A DNA stretch of 64,000 bases from Candidatus Thiosymbion ectosymbiont of Catanema sp. Cochon2018 (GCA_011392765.1 WYCW01000005.1:186001-250000); one strand, 5' to 3'. Shown: positions 8,529 to 18,502, counted from the stretch's first letter. Notes: generated by a model not told the origin, from the letters alone. Translations and numbers: made by a program.

Positions 8529-10708
8529 TGCCAATGAATATCCCAGATGTCATATTCGCAGCGGTTCGTTATTTCAATCGAAAGACGAGGGTAGCTCTTT
8601 CTAATAAGCCAATTCTTTTGAACTACCCGGCGGCGACTGTTTGTAATCACAAATGTTTAATGTGTAACATCCATCAGAAGAAGCGCCCAGAAGACATCAA
8701 TGCTGCGCAAGTGGCTAAGATTTTGGGTGATCAATTGTTCACAAACATAGAAGCTTTGGGGTTCAGTGGTGGCGAACCGTTCATGAAAAAGGATCTGTTG
8801 GAGACAGTGGAGGTAATATTCCGTACTTTGCCTTCGCTGAAGTACTTCTCTATAAGTACAAACGGAGGGCTTCCACGCCGGATGAGTAAAATTGTACCGG
8901 ATCTCAGAAAAATTGCTAAGAGTTATGGTAAGACTCTAAATATCTCATTCAGTATGGATGCCGTCGGCGACAAGCACAATATCGTCCGGGGTGCACCCGA
9001 CGCCTGGGAAAAACTTCTCCAAAGCATTCAGGTTGCTAAGAACAATGGGTTCACCCCAACGGTCTTAATGACCATTCATAGGTTCAACTGGGACGAAGTT
9101 TTTCGTGTGCATGCATATTGCCTGGATTCCGGATTGATTCCATACTTCGGTATAGCCACGGTAATTGAGCGTTTAGGGAATGAAAATATGGAACCTAATT
9201 TCAAGATGACATTACTACAGAAACTGTACGTCGCCGAGTTTCTGGAAAACCTTTCTGCTTCTGGAAATCAGAAATTGAATAAACGCATTTGGTATAAAAA
9301 GTTGCTGAGGATGTTAGTCTACGGCGAGCAGCGAACCGCAGGTTGTATAGCGCAGAAAAGTGGTGTTTACCTGTCAGACAAGGGTGAGGTTTCGTATTGT
9401 GGCGTTTATGATGTTCCACTAGAGAAAGCGCCGAACGAAAGCTATTGGACCGCTTTCAACCGAAAGGACAACCGCGAAAAAATTTACGGGAAGATGCTCG
9501 AAAAGCACTGTCACACATGCATGCATGACTATCAGAGTGAGCTGACGCTTGTGGATGCCGTTGAAATGCTTTTGCCTTCAAAACTAAGAGCGCTTTGTGA
9601 TTTATATGCTTATCATCGAATAGGAGTGAGTCGCGATCAAAGCGGTAAATCGGTCCTGTTGTTTGGGTGTTTCGGGACCGAGACTCTAGGTGATAAAGCA
9701 ATATATGGAACGATAATCGACGATCTTGCCGCACAAGGCTACGCACACTTCACGATATTGACAGAGAGGAGATACTACACACAGAGGACGGTTTTGGAAC
9801 TTGGTTACAATCTCGACCATTTTACAATTATGGAACTAGGGGATCGCAGGCAAGTAGATGTTGCCCTGGCCGTGTTCTGTGGTGGTCCGGTTATGGGCTA
9901 TGCTGTTGTTATCGGATTCAATGCATTGGCTACGAAACTAAATAAAGCGGGCGTACCTCTATTTGTTCGTGGAATTGGCTGGGGTCCGTTTCGAAATATT
10001 TTCTACGAGAAAGTTGGGAGATCCTTTCTGAGAAAGGCGGAACAACTAGAAGTTCGTGATTCCGCGAGTGCGGTTGCGCTGGGATTAAGCTGTCACATAG
10101 AAGACCCTGCATTCAAGTGGGTTAGAAAGATACGTCCAGATTCGATTCCAACGGGACGAAGATTAGGTATTTCCCTCCGGAATTTATCGAGAGCGACTTT
10201 TTCTCACGGCGTGCGCTTCGACGCTGTGGTTTGCGAGATGGCGAAGGCTGTCAATCGCTTATTTGCGGAGAATAGAATCGACGATATTGCGCTCATACCA
10301 ATGAATACTCATTTCGTGGGAGGGGATGATCGGATTGCGCTTCGTCAACTGGGTGCCTTGATTGAGGAAAAAGGGAAAATTATCTCTTGTGACGGATTTC
10401 TTGGGCCCCAAGAAGCAGTTGCTGAAATCAGGCAGTGTAGTTTTTTTTGGGGCACTCGATACCATTCTTGTGTTTTCGCGCTCGCTATGGGCATACCAAC
10501 GATTGGTTTGGAGTACATAGTCGGAGGAGGTAAGGTAAAATCGCTTTTCGCAGACCGTGGGTTAAGTCGCAACGTGATCGAAGTTAGTGTATTAAGCGCG
10601 GATCGGCTAGTAGCAATGTCTGAGCGGGAGTTTTCTCTACGAGAGGATCACGAGGCCAGTTATCGTCATAGAAGGTATCTAGCTACTCCGGACGATGAAA
10701 ATCCATAG
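8528..10708 (+). CDS. Radical SAM / polysaccharide pyruvyl transferase fusion
   Basis: A 726-residue protein with two domains. Residues 25-350 are a radical SAM unit: Cys39-x3-Cys43-x2-Cys46 binds the 4Fe-4S cluster, FSGGEPFM is the SAM-binding GGEP motif, and later cysteines (TAGC, SYCGV, CHTCMHD) resemble a SPASM or twitch extension. From about residue 373 a pyruvyl-transferase-like domain (PF04230 type) begins with VLLFGCFGTETLGDKA, contains RGIGWGPFR, and ends with the GTRYHSCVFALAMGIPTIGL signature whose His is typical of the family. A ketal pyruvate on a sugar plus a radical modification would be consistent. No frameshift or fusion artefact is visible at the joint. Confidence 0.8.
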   Translation: MPMNIPDVIFAAVRYFNRKTRVALSNKPILLNYPAATVCNHKCLMCNIHQKKRPEDINAAQVAKILGDQLFTNIEALGFSGGEPFMKKDLLETVEVIFRTLPSLKYFSISTNGGLPRRMSKIVPDLRKIAKSYGKTLNISFSMDAVGDKHNIVRGAPDAWEKLLQSIQVAKNNGFTPTVLMTIHRFNWDEVFRVHAYCLDSGLIPYFGIATVIERLGNENMEPNFKMTLLQKLYVAEFLENLSASGNQKLNKRIWYKKLLRMLVYGEQRTAGCIAQKSGVYLSDKGEVSYCGVYDVPLEKAPNESYWTAFNRKDNREKIYGKMLEKHCHTCMHDYQSELTLVDAVEMLLPSKLRALCDLYAYHRIGVSRDQSGKSVLLFGCFGTETLGDKAIYGTIIDDLAAQGYAHFTILTERRYYTQRTVLELGYNLDHFTIMELGDRRQVDVALAVFCGGPVMGYAVVIGFNALATKLNKAGVPLFVRGIGWGPFRNIFYEKVGRSFLRKAEQLEVRDSASAVALGLSCHIEDPAFKWVRKIRPDSIPTGRRLGISLRNLSRATFSHGVRFDAVVCEMAKAVNRLFAENRIDDIALIPMNTHFVGGDDRIALRQLGALIEEKGKIISCDGFLGPQEAVAEIRQCSFFWGTRYHSCVFALAMGIPTIGLEYIVGGGKVKSLFADRGLSRNVIEVSVLSADRLVAMSEREFSLREDHEASYRHRRYLATPDDENP

Positions 10709-10744
10709 GCGCATGCTTCGTAAAGAGTTGCTTGGGACCTGACC

Positions 10745-12655
10745 ATGTGCGGAATAACTGGCGTAGTGGGTACACCAGCGATAAACGACTCGGTTACCTC
10801 GATGAACGCGGCATCGTATCACCGCGGACCGGACGCAGGTGCCATTTTATCTTTGGCCGAGGGGACGGCCTTCGGGCATTGCAGATTGTCCATCATCGAT
10901 CTCGATGCGCGGAGCAATCAGCCCTTTTCTAAACGGGGACTCACCATCACCTTCAATGGTGAAATCTACAACTATCGGGACCTGCGAAAGGAATTGGGAC
11001 GGGATGTCGATTTCGTCACGGATAGCGATACAGAGGTGCTTGTGGAAGCTTGGCGTGTCTGGGGACCGGAGTGCTTGTCGAGACTGCGGGGGATGTTTGC
11101 ATTCGCGTTACACGAAGAAGCCACCGGGAAGGTATGGCTGTGTCGAGACCAGTTCGGTATCAAACCGCTTTTTTATCTCCCGTTGCCGGGTGGCGGGCTG
11201 GCCTTTGCTTCCGAGCTCAAGGCTATCGAGGCTGCATTTCGGTCACACCTGACCCTTGACCACAATGCCCTCATTGCCTCGTTGCTTTACGTATGGATCC
11301 CGGAGAGTCGCTGCGTCTGGAAAGAGGTCTGGAAGCTGTTGCCCGGTCATTATCTCGAAGTCTCACAGGGAGGAAAGATCGAGTTATACCGGTGGTGGTC
11401 TCTGGGTAACCCCGGTACGCTCGAGCCTTTCCGTAACGAAGGCGACGCCGTAGAGGCACTGGGAACAGCACTGGAAGATTCCGTGCGGGCCCATCTGGTT
11501 TCCGATGTACCGGTGAGTGCTTTTCTCAGCGGCGGGTTGGATTCCAGTCTCGTGGTCGCTATGGCTGCCCGCGAGTTGTCCGGGATCGACTGCTATACCA
11601 TCCGGTTTCGTGACAGGGACCAGCGGCAGGAAGCGATGGCGGCAGACTCCCTGTATGCCGGGCGTGTCGCGGACTATCTAGGGGTCAGGCTCGATACCAT
11701 AGAGGTTGCGCCTGACCTGGCCGAGCTTCTCCCCAGGATCATGGGTATCCTCGACGAGCCCATCGGGGACTCGGCGGCCATCAACACCCTACTCATTTGC
11801 GAGGCCGCTCGGCAACAGGGCGTCAAGGTGCTCCTGTCGGGTATGGGGGCAGATGAGCTGTTCGGCGGTTATCGGAAGCATTTGGCTTGTCTCTGGGCCG
11901 CTCGTTATCGGTCCGTGCCGCACGTGCTTCGCAGGCATGTGGTCGAACCCTTGGTGCGGTCGGCGCCGGTGTCATCGGGTTCCCGCGGATTGGTCCCAAT
12001 GCGGTGGGCGAAGCGTTTTATCGGTTTTGGGGGACTTCCGGCGAAGGATGCCTTTCTCCGTAGTTACTCGTACTATAGTGCGGAAGACCTCGGCGAGTTG
12101 CTTGAAGACGATGACGGTCGTGCCTTCGCGGCACTGCGAAATGAGCATCATGCCTTGTTCGACACGGCGGGGGGCGACTTGGTCAACCGTATGTGTTCTG
12201 TCGACGTACAGCTGTTCATGACATCTCTGAATTTGACCTACACGGACAGGGCCAGCATGGCGGCTTCTACCGAGGTCCGCGTACCCTTTATAGACCGAGA
12301 GGTAGTCGATGTGGCCATGCGTATCCCGGGGACCATGAAGATTCGTGGCGGTACGCAGAAATACGTGCTGAAGAAGGTTGCGGAACGCTGGCTGCCGAAG
12401 GAAATCGTTTATCGACCCAAGTCCTCTTTTACTTTGCCGCTGCGCGCCTGGCTCAAGGACGATCTGCGTGACCTGGTCGATGACTATGTCCTCAGCGGAC
12501 AGGGACTCCCGGCACGTGGATTGTTCAATTCCACGTATCTGCGCAGGCTTGTGGAAGCGGACCGCTCGGGCCGGGAGGACAATGCCCAGCGGATTTGGCA
12601 GTTACTGACGTTGGAGCAGTGGTTTCGGAATCATGGCATCACGCAAGTCGCGTAA
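10745..12655 (+). CDS. asnB: Glutamine-hydrolysing asparagine synthase (copy 2, intact)
   Basis: A 636-residue class II amidotransferase. Cys2 follows the initiator Met (MCGITGVVG), and YHRGPDAG and FNGEIYNY complete the glutaminase site. The synthetase half has the ATP-pyrophosphatase loop FLSGGLDSS near residue 260 and LSGMGADELFGGY further on. Such AsnB-like proteins in exopolysaccharide loci (XrtA/PEP-CTERM type and O-antigen loci) amidate uronic acids or make Asn; which applies is not visible. It is followed by the second methyltransferase copy. The decayed copy at 3449-6117 is its paralogue. Confidence 0.88.
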   Translation: MCGITGVVGTPAINDSVTSMNAASYHRGPDAGAILSLAEGTAFGHCRLSIIDLDARSNQPFSKRGLTITFNGEIYNYRDLRKELGRDVDFVTDSDTEVLVEAWRVWGPECLSRLRGMFAFALHEEATGKVWLCRDQFGIKPLFYLPLPGGGLAFASELKAIEAAFRSHLTLDHNALIASLLYVWIPESRCVWKEVWKLLPGHYLEVSQGGKIELYRWWSLGNPGTLEPFRNEGDAVEALGTALEDSVRAHLVSDVPVSAFLSGGLDSSLVVAMAARELSGIDCYTIRFRDRDQRQEAMAADSLYAGRVADYLGVRLDTIEVAPDLAELLPRIMGILDEPIGDSAAINTLLICEAARQQGVKVLLSGMGADELFGGYRKHLACLWAARYRSVPHVLRRHVVEPLVRSAPVSSGSRGLVPMRWAKRFIGFGGLPAKDAFLRSYSYYSAEDLGELLEDDDGRAFAALRNEHHALFDTAGGDLVNRMCSVDVQLFMTSLNLTYTDRASMAASTEVRVPFIDREVVDVAMRIPGTMKIRGGTQKYVLKKVAERWLPKEIVYRPKSSFTLPLRAWLKDDLRDLVDDYVLSGQGLPARGLFNSTYLRRLVEADRSGREDNAQRIWQLLTLEQWFRNHGITQVA

Positions 12656-12689
12656 ACCGGGTCGAACAACGGAACAGAGGATAGACAAG

Positions 12690-13586
12690 ATGGACGGTGC
12701 GATACCAAAGGAAAGGGAGATTGGAGATTTTTGGCAGGAACATCCTTGCGGGGAGAACTTAACGGGACATTTGGCCGATTGGCAGACGCACTTCGACAAC
12801 TACGATCGCTTCCGGTACGGAACGGAGAGGCATATTCTGGAGGAATTGGATCGTATTGGTTTTTCCGGGAAAAGGGTGTTGGAGATCGGTATCGGCCAGG
12901 CGGCAGACAGTGTGCAGATCGCCAAGCGTGGAGCCGAATGGAATGGGCTGGATCTCACGGAGGCGGCCGTCGAGCGGGCAAGGATTCGATTTCAACTTTG
13001 CGGAATCGAGTACGGCGCAGTAAAGCAGGGCAGTGCCATAGAGATTCCCTGGTCGGACAAGACCTTTGACATTGTTTATTCCCACGGAGTTCTTCATCAC
13101 ATTCCGGATGTAACCCAGGCCGCGAAAGAGATTCATCGGGTACTCAAGGATCAGGGCCGACTGATTGTCATGTTATATCACAAGAACTCGCTCAATTATT
13201 ACCTAAGTATCCTTCTAATCAGGAGGGTCTTATTTTCAGGCGTGTACGCACTCAGCCGTCTCGGAATGAAGAGGTTGATAAAATCCAAGCTGGTTCTCAG
13301 GCATATCGAGAACGCCGAGAAACATGGATTGCTCGATTACCTGAAGAGTGGAAACTTCATTCATCCGAATACCGATGGCCCGGAGAATCCTTACTCGAAA
13401 GTTTACATATTACAGGAGGTGAAAGAAGATTTCCGCGATTTCGTGATAGAGGGACACAGCGTTCACTTTTTGAATTTGCGCCATTTCCCAGGGCTTCGCT
13501 TTTTGCCTGATCGGCTCCTTTCGAGGATGGAGGCCAGATGGGGTTGGCATCTCTGGATATTCATGAGAAAGAAGGCGGTTCAATGA
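12690..13586 (+). CDS. SAM-dependent methyltransferase, copy 2
   Basis: A 298-residue class I methyltransferase and close paralogue of the protein at 6155-7051, with the same VLEIGIGQAADS motif I, GLDLTEAAVE acidic loop and HHIPD segment. I start it at the ATG at 12690, which aligns with the start of copy 1, rather than an upstream ATG inside the asnB tail. It overlaps the next glycosyltransferase by four bases (ATGA), so asnB, methyltransferase and GT4 form one transcriptional unit. The substrate is unknown; a role in capping or decorating a glycan is an inference from the neighbours. Confidence 0.85.
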   Translation: MDGAIPKEREIGDFWQEHPCGENLTGHLADWQTHFDNYDRFRYGTERHILEELDRIGFSGKRVLEIGIGQAADSVQIAKRGAEWNGLDLTEAAVERARIRFQLCGIEYGAVKQGSAIEIPWSDKTFDIVYSHGVLHHIPDVTQAAKEIHRVLKDQGRLIVMLYHKNSLNYYLSILLIRRVLFSGVYALSRLGMKRLIKSKLVLRHIENAEKHGLLDYLKSGNFIHPNTDGPENPYSKVYILQEVKEDFRDFVIEGHSVHFLNLRHFPGLRFLPDRLLSRMEARWGWHLWIFMRKKAVQ

Positions 13587-14707
13587 AAGGAGACATGAGG
13601 CCGGACGAAGTAAAACGTGTCCTGTTCATCGCTCAGTATCCCCCGCCGGTTCACGGTGCTTCTTTAATGAATTTGTATACCAGGGAAAGCACACGAATAA
13701 CATCGGAGTTCGATTGCCGTTTCATAAACCTCGCGACCGCGGAGAGCATCGGAGATATCGAAAAGGCCGGAATAAGAAAATTCGGGAAGGTATTGCAACT
13801 TTACGTGCGTGTTGCACGCTGCTTGATCGGTTTTAAGCCACACCTGTGTTATATCACGCCATCCCCGATTGGGCTGTCTTTTCTCAAAGACTGCCTGGTG
13901 GTCGTAATCTGCAAGGTGTTCCGAAGGAAAATTCTCGTCCATTTGCATGGGAAGGGGATCGCATCAAGAGCAAACAAGTCAAAATTAATGTGCGGTATTT
14001 ATAGGTCGCTGTTTTCCGGTACGCATGTCATTTGTCTGTCATCGCGCCTTTCACAAGATGTTGCCGATGTTTATTCCGGCCGCCCATTTATATTACCCAA
14101 TGGTATACCTGATCTCTGCGAACGCCGGGAGCGGCAGGTAAGAGGAGGTCCTGTCAGAATTCTGTTCTTGTCTAACTTTATAGCTTCAAAAGGGGTTCTG
14201 GTACTGGTCGAAGCGCTTGCGTTGCTTCAAAAGCGAAATGAGCGAAATAAAAAGTTCTTGTGTCGCCTGGTTGGAGCGGATAACGACATGAAGGCACCGG
14301 ATCTCCAGGATTTGATCGAGGAGAGGGGTTTGGGAGAGAGGGTTTCTTTGATGGGGCCGAAGTTCGGAGCAGAAAAAGCGGATGAGTTTGCGTGGGCGGA
14401 TATTCTGGTGTTTCCCACTTACCGTGACTGCTTTCCACTGGTGATCCTGGAAGCTATGATGCATGGACGTGCCGTCGTGTCTACCTATGAGGGGGCCATT
14501 CCGGAGATCATCGATCACGGCAGGAACGGGATTTTGTGTAGACAAAGAGACGTCGAGGATCTGGCGCAAGGTATCGAAGGGCTATTGGGCAATAGAGAAT
14601 CGATTAGACGATTGGGCATGGAAGCAAGAAAGAAGTTTTCGGAACAGTTCGATTTTCCGAAGTTTGAAAGCAAATTGGCCGATACCATCAATCAGTGCTT
14701 GGTATAG
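13583..14707 (+). CDS. Glycosyltransferase family 4
   Basis: A protein of about 374 residues with the GT-B fold. The N-terminal half begins VLFIAQYPPPVHGASLMN, the glycine-rich acceptor loop of GT4 enzymes, and the C-terminal half has RILFLSNFIASKGV, then DILVFPTYRDCFPLVILEAM, the EX7E donor site, with GAIPEIIDHG. GT4 enzymes transfer a sugar from a nucleotide donor to a lipid-linked chain at the cytoplasmic face. The ATG at 13583 overlaps the stop of the methyltransferase; an ATG at 13595 is an alternative. It closes the polysaccharide operon, and a 360-bp gap with repeats follows. Confidence 0.85.
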   Translation: MKGDMRPDEVKRVLFIAQYPPPVHGASLMNLYTRESTRITSEFDCRFINLATAESIGDIEKAGIRKFGKVLQLYVRVARCLIGFKPHLCYITPSPIGLSFLKDCLVVVICKVFRRKILVHLHGKGIASRANKSKLMCGIYRSLFSGTHVICLSSRLSQDVADVYSGRPFILPNGIPDLCERRERQVRGGPVRILFLSNFIASKGVLVLVEALALLQKRNERNKKFLCRLVGADNDMKAPDLQDLIEERGLGERVSLMGPKFGAEKADEFAWADILVFPTYRDCFPLVILEAMMHGRAVVSTYEGAIPEIIDHGRNGILCRQRDVEDLAQGIEGLLGNRESIRRLGMEARKKFSEQFDFPKFESKLADTINQCLV

Positions 14708-14795
14708 ACATCCGCGCTCGATATTCGACGTTTTTTCCCACACAAGGCCACGAAAATACGAATAATGACGCGCTGTTTTCATTTTTCTAATTTTT

Positions 14796-14942
14796 CTCAC
14801 ACCAAGCCGCAAAGACACGAAGAATGCTTCTCTCTTGCCGTCGATAACCTGCGGGATTTCTCTCTCAGGCCCGGATACGACGCTTTCCGTCGTTCCCCTT
14901 TACTTCTTGTATCCCTTTGTGGCTTGGTGTCTTTGTGTGAGG
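14796..14942. repeat. Imperfect palindromic intergenic repeat
   Basis: The gap from 14708 to 15065 has no gene. Its middle is bounded by TCACACCAAGCCGCAAAGAC on the left and, reading inwards from the right, CACACAAAGACACCAAGCCA, a loose inverted pair. Shorter CTTTG(T/C)GGC fragments recur near 48670 and 53240. Confidence 0.5.
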
Positions 14943-15065
14943 TTCGACTTTACTTATGGGCACCTGATCACTTGAAAAATTACCATTACCTGCTCGCGCC
15001 CGGAAATAGGGAGAGGATGAATTTACCCACCTGAAAGGCAGGATAATCAACTTTACGGCAGACGA

Positions 15066-17249
15066 ATGAAACAAGTCACCCAAACCTTGAGGACCGGTGA
15101 GGTCAAGGTCGAGGAAGTCCCGGTTCCCGGCCTGCGGGATTCGTTCGTCCTGGTCCGCAATTCCGTGTCTGTCATCAGTGCGGGGACGGAGAAGACCAAG
15201 ATCGATATGGGCCGGAAGAACCTGCTCCAAAAGGCCAAGGCGCGTCCGGATCTGGTCAGGCAGGTGATGGCTAAGATCCGAACGGAGGGTCTGCGGAAGA
15301 CCCTGCGGACTGTCAGTGCGCGTCTCGATTCCCCTGCCCCACTCGGCTATAGCTGCGCCGGTACGGTCGTGGCCGTTGGTGGTCTGGTTGCAGGCATCCA
15401 GCCGGGAGATCGAGTCGCTTGTGGCGGTGCGGACTATGCCAACCATGCGGATTACGTGGCCGTCCCCCGCAATCTTGTGGTCAAGATCCCGCCCAAGGTC
15501 TCCGACGAGGAGGCGGCCTTGACAACCGTCGGTGCCATCGCGCTGCAGGGCGTGCGGCTGGCCGAGCCGCGTTTGGGTGAGACCTTCCTGGTAATCGGTC
15601 TTGGTCTGTTGGGACAGATTTCCGTTCAACTTCTGGGAGCGAATGGCTGCCGGGTGATCGGTACCGATCTGGATCCTGCCTTAGTGGCCCGCGCCGAGGG
15701 TTCCGGTGCCGTCGGTGTACCGCCCGGTGGCGATGTCACGAGTGTCTGCTACTCCCTGACCGGCGGTCATGGTGTGGACGGGGTACTGGTCTGTGCCGGG
15801 ACCTCGAGCAATGCGGTTATCGAGCTGTGCGGCACCGTGACCCGGAATAAGGGCCGGGTGGTCGTGGTGGGTGCCGTGCGCATGGACATTCCCCGGGAGG
15901 ACTATTTCAAGAAGGAGATCAGTGTCGTTATCTCGCGTTCCTATGGACCCGGACGTTATGATCCCTTCTACGAGGAGCGGGGCAATGACTACCCCTACGG
16001 TTACGTGCGCTTCACCGAGCAGCGCAATATGGAGACCTTTCTCGGTCTGGTGTCGGAAGGCAAGCTGGATCTCAAGGGGCTGATTACCCATCGCTTCCCG
16101 GTAGAAGAAGCGGCCTCGGCCTACCAACTGATCGAGGGCGAAAAGTCGGAGCCTTATCTCGGTATCCTGCTTCGGTATCGCCCGGCTGCCTGCGAGGTGG
16201 ATGCCGGCGCCCGCATTCCCATCAACCCGACTGCGGTAACAGGCGATAAGGTCAAGGTGTCCTTCTATGGCGCCGGCAACTATGCCACTGCCAGTCTGTT
16301 GCCGCCCATGCAGGCGGACCGGCAGGTGGCCTTGACCGGACTGGTGACGGCCAGTGGCCGCTCCGCCCGGGGGGTGGCCGGACAATTCGGTTTTGCCTTC
16401 TGTGCCGGCAGCTATGCCGAACTCTTGCAGGGTGATACCGACGCCATCGTCGTTACCACCCGTCACGATACCCACGCCGCGGCCGTGCGTGATGCTCTCA
16501 CCGCAGGTAAGCACGTTTATGTAGAGAAGCCACTCGCGCTGTCCGTGGATGAGCTACGTGAGATTCACGCGGCCCATGACGGCCATGCCACGGCTCAGCT
16601 CATGGTAGGTTTCAACCGGCGCTTCGCACCAGCGGCCCGTCAGGTCATAGAACACTTCGCGACGGTGAAGAGCCCGCTAGTGGTCAGTATTCGGGTCAAT
16701 GCCGGCACCATCCCGGCCAATCACTGGATCCAGGACCCGCAGGTGGGCGGCGGGCGCATGATCGGCGAGGGTTGCCACTTCATCGACTTGGCGGCGGCAC
16801 TGGTCGGTGCGAACGTGAAGACCGTCTATGCCGTGGGCAGCAACAAGGCTGAGAAGTCCGCTTTGCTGAATGACAACCTGTGCCTGACATTGGCCTTCGA
16901 TAACGGCAGTGTGGCCAACATCACCTACACCGCTGATGGCTCCAAGGCCATGGCGAAGGAGTTTGTCGAGGTCTTCGGCGGCGGGCGAGCGGCGCAGATC
17001 CAAGATTTCAAGGAAGTCATCTTGTTTACCGGGGGCAGTGGGGCCAAGCGCCACAAGCTGGGGATACAGGACAAGGGCCAGAGGGGCATGATCGACGCTT
17101 GGCTCAATGGCCTGCGGACGGGCCGGCCGTGCATCGCCTACGAGTGTTTACTGACCACCAGCTTGGCGACCGTAATGGCAGTCGAGTCCCTGGCCTTGGG
17201 GATGCCGGTGACGGTGGATCCCGCTGTGTTTGCAGTCGAGTCCCCGTAG
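15066..17249 (+). CDS. Two-domain oxidoreductase (zinc-alcohol-dehydrogenase-like + Gfo/Idh/MocA)
   Basis: A 727-residue protein. Residues 1-370 resemble medium-chain dehydrogenases: GYSCAGTVVAVG, PGDRVACGG, and the NAD(P) loop VIGLGLLGQISVQLLGANG; the structural-zinc cysteines are not obvious. From about residue 395 a Gfo/Idh/MocA domain begins with VSFYGAGNYATASLLP, includes the EKPLALS catalytic Lys region (YVEKPLA) and GGGRMIGEGCHFID. Proteins with this architecture are common in exopolysaccharide loci and are annotated as bi-domain oxidoreductases; they probably oxidise or epimerise a nucleotide sugar in two steps. Its GC content is higher than that of the preceding genes. Confidence 0.85.
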   Translation: MKQVTQTLRTGEVKVEEVPVPGLRDSFVLVRNSVSVISAGTEKTKIDMGRKNLLQKAKARPDLVRQVMAKIRTEGLRKTLRTVSARLDSPAPLGYSCAGTVVAVGGLVAGIQPGDRVACGGADYANHADYVAVPRNLVVKIPPKVSDEEAALTTVGAIALQGVRLAEPRLGETFLVIGLGLLGQISVQLLGANGCRVIGTDLDPALVARAEGSGAVGVPPGGDVTSVCYSLTGGHGVDGVLVCAGTSSNAVIELCGTVTRNKGRVVVVGAVRMDIPREDYFKKEISVVISRSYGPGRYDPFYEERGNDYPYGYVRFTEQRNMETFLGLVSEGKLDLKGLITHRFPVEEAASAYQLIEGEKSEPYLGILLRYRPAACEVDAGARIPINPTAVTGDKVKVSFYGAGNYATASLLPPMQADRQVALTGLVTASGRSARGVAGQFGFAFCAGSYAELLQGDTDAIVVTTRHDTHAAAVRDALTAGKHVYVEKPLALSVDELREIHAAHDGHATAQLMVGFNRRFAPAARQVIEHFATVKSPLVVSIRVNAGTIPANHWIQDPQVGGGRMIGEGCHFIDLAAALVGANVKTVYAVGSNKAEKSALLNDNLCLTLAFDNGSVANITYTADGSKAMAKEFVEVFGGGRAAQIQDFKEVILFTGGSGAKRHKLGIQDKGQRGMIDAWLNGLRTGRPCIAYECLLTTSLATVMAVESLALGMPVTVDPAVFAVESP

Positions 17250-17282
17250 GGTGGAGAAGAGGGTACAGGCGCAAGTGGGGTA

Positions 17283-17415
17283 GGGGGTGTTGTAATTTTG
17301 TTGTTCCCAGGTATCTCCAAGAAGAGCGACTTGGTCGCAGACAGACACCGTAGGGGTGCCCCTTGCGGGTGCCCTCTCCGAATTTCGGAAACAATAAAAT
17401 TATTAAAACACTACC
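17283..17415. repeat. MITE-like element, family D (copy 2, diverged)
   Basis: The left end GGGGTGTTGTAATTTTGTTG and the inverted right end (17391-17415, AACACTACCC) resemble the termini of the clearer family D copy at 40993-41102. The interior differs from that copy. Confidence 0.5.
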
Positions 17416-17501
17416 CTTGTCCCGACGAGAGGAGGGGCTTGGTCCGTGCCCGACACCTAAATAATGGCAGGGACATACCGAATCATAGGAGCTCGACCCA
17501 A

Positions 17502-18298
17502 ATGTCAAGTAAACCGCACGATCACACCACAGGTCCCTTCCGCGCGGAACAGCTGCGTTGCGGCGATCCTTACGAGCTCGACAACGGCCATCTCATCGAG
17601 TGTCTGCCCAGCGGCGGGCGGCACGCCAAGGCCAATCTGAGCGGGGGGGTTGCACTGGAGACCGATCCGTCCGTGGAGTCAGCCGGCTTCGATCCCGGAT
17701 TTACGCCGGACGAGAACAACCTGCGCGCCCCCGATATCGCCGTGGGCAATGTCCCGGACGCTCCGGGTTGGATATCCGGGGCGCCGCCGTTGGCGGTGGA
17801 GTATGCCGACATCGGTCAAAACGAGCAGAACCTGCAAAAAAAGATTCGCACCCTGCTCGGGGCCGGGACACGCTACGTCTGGGTCGTGCGCCTGACCGGA
17901 CCGCGCCGGGTGGAGGTGTACGAGCCGCACGCTTCCTGTTCTCCGGCGTATCCCGGACAGCAGCTAAAGGCCCCCGCGGCATCCTCGCCAACCCGGTGCC
18001 GGTGGAGGCCCTGTACGACCCCGAGGCGGCCCACGAGACCGCGCTGCGCAACCTGCTGCAACGGCGCGGCTACGCGGATCTGGACGCCGTGCGGGAAGAG
18101 GGCTGGGAAAGGGGACGGGAAGAGGGCGAGCTGGGGTTGGTTCTACGCCAGCTTGGACGTGCGATTGGGCAAATCCCGGAAAGTGATAGCCAACGGATTC
18201 GCCGGCTCGGTCGTGACGACCTGGCTGCGCTGGCCGAGGCCCTATTGGATTTCCGTGAGAAAAGCGACTTGGCCGCTTGGTTGGAGCGCCATGTTTAA
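17502..18298 (+). pseudogene. Uma2 family endonuclease-like with DUF4351 tail, frameshifted
   Basis: The first frame from the ATG at 17502 gives a Uma2 (DUF820) domain: PDIAVGN for the metal site, PPLAVEYAD, then KIRTLLGAGTRYVWVV with the family Tyr-Val-Trp strand. Around 17970 the frame shifts by one base, because the expected continuation GILANPVPVEALYDPEAAHE is in the next frame. That frame goes on to a charged stretch and a DUF4351-like C-terminus (LVLRQLGRAIGQIPES to the end at 18298). Uma2 proteins are PD-(D/E)XK-type presumed nucleases, often tied to transposon-rich genomes. The break makes a functional product unlikely unless it is a sequence error. Confidence 0.75.
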
Positions 18299-18397
18299 GG
18301 CTCGCCGACGCAATCTCCCCGCCGATTCGCGCAGCATGTCTCGACGAGCGTGTATGTGAACACGTCCTACTACCCCATTTCGTCTAATTTTGCCGGT

Positions 18398-18502
18398 TGT
18401 CATTTCGAGCGTAGCGAGAAATCCTTGTCCCGACGGAGGAGGGATCTTGTCACTGAGCGGTTGTCTGATCGCCGAAGATCCCTCGCTACGCTCGGGATGA
18501 CA
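18398..18502. repeat. Inverted-repeat intergenic element
   Basis: TGTCATTTCGAGCGTAGCGA at the left is mirrored at the right by TGTCATCCCGAGCGTAGCGA (read on the other strand). This is a common bacterial REP-like unit; a related unit without the pair occurs near 54510. Confidence 0.6.

Noticed and set aside
15681-16514. 277-codon minus-strand frame
   Set aside because: It is a shadow of the two-domain oxidoreductase in GC-rich sequence, with composition of a reverse frame and no start signal.
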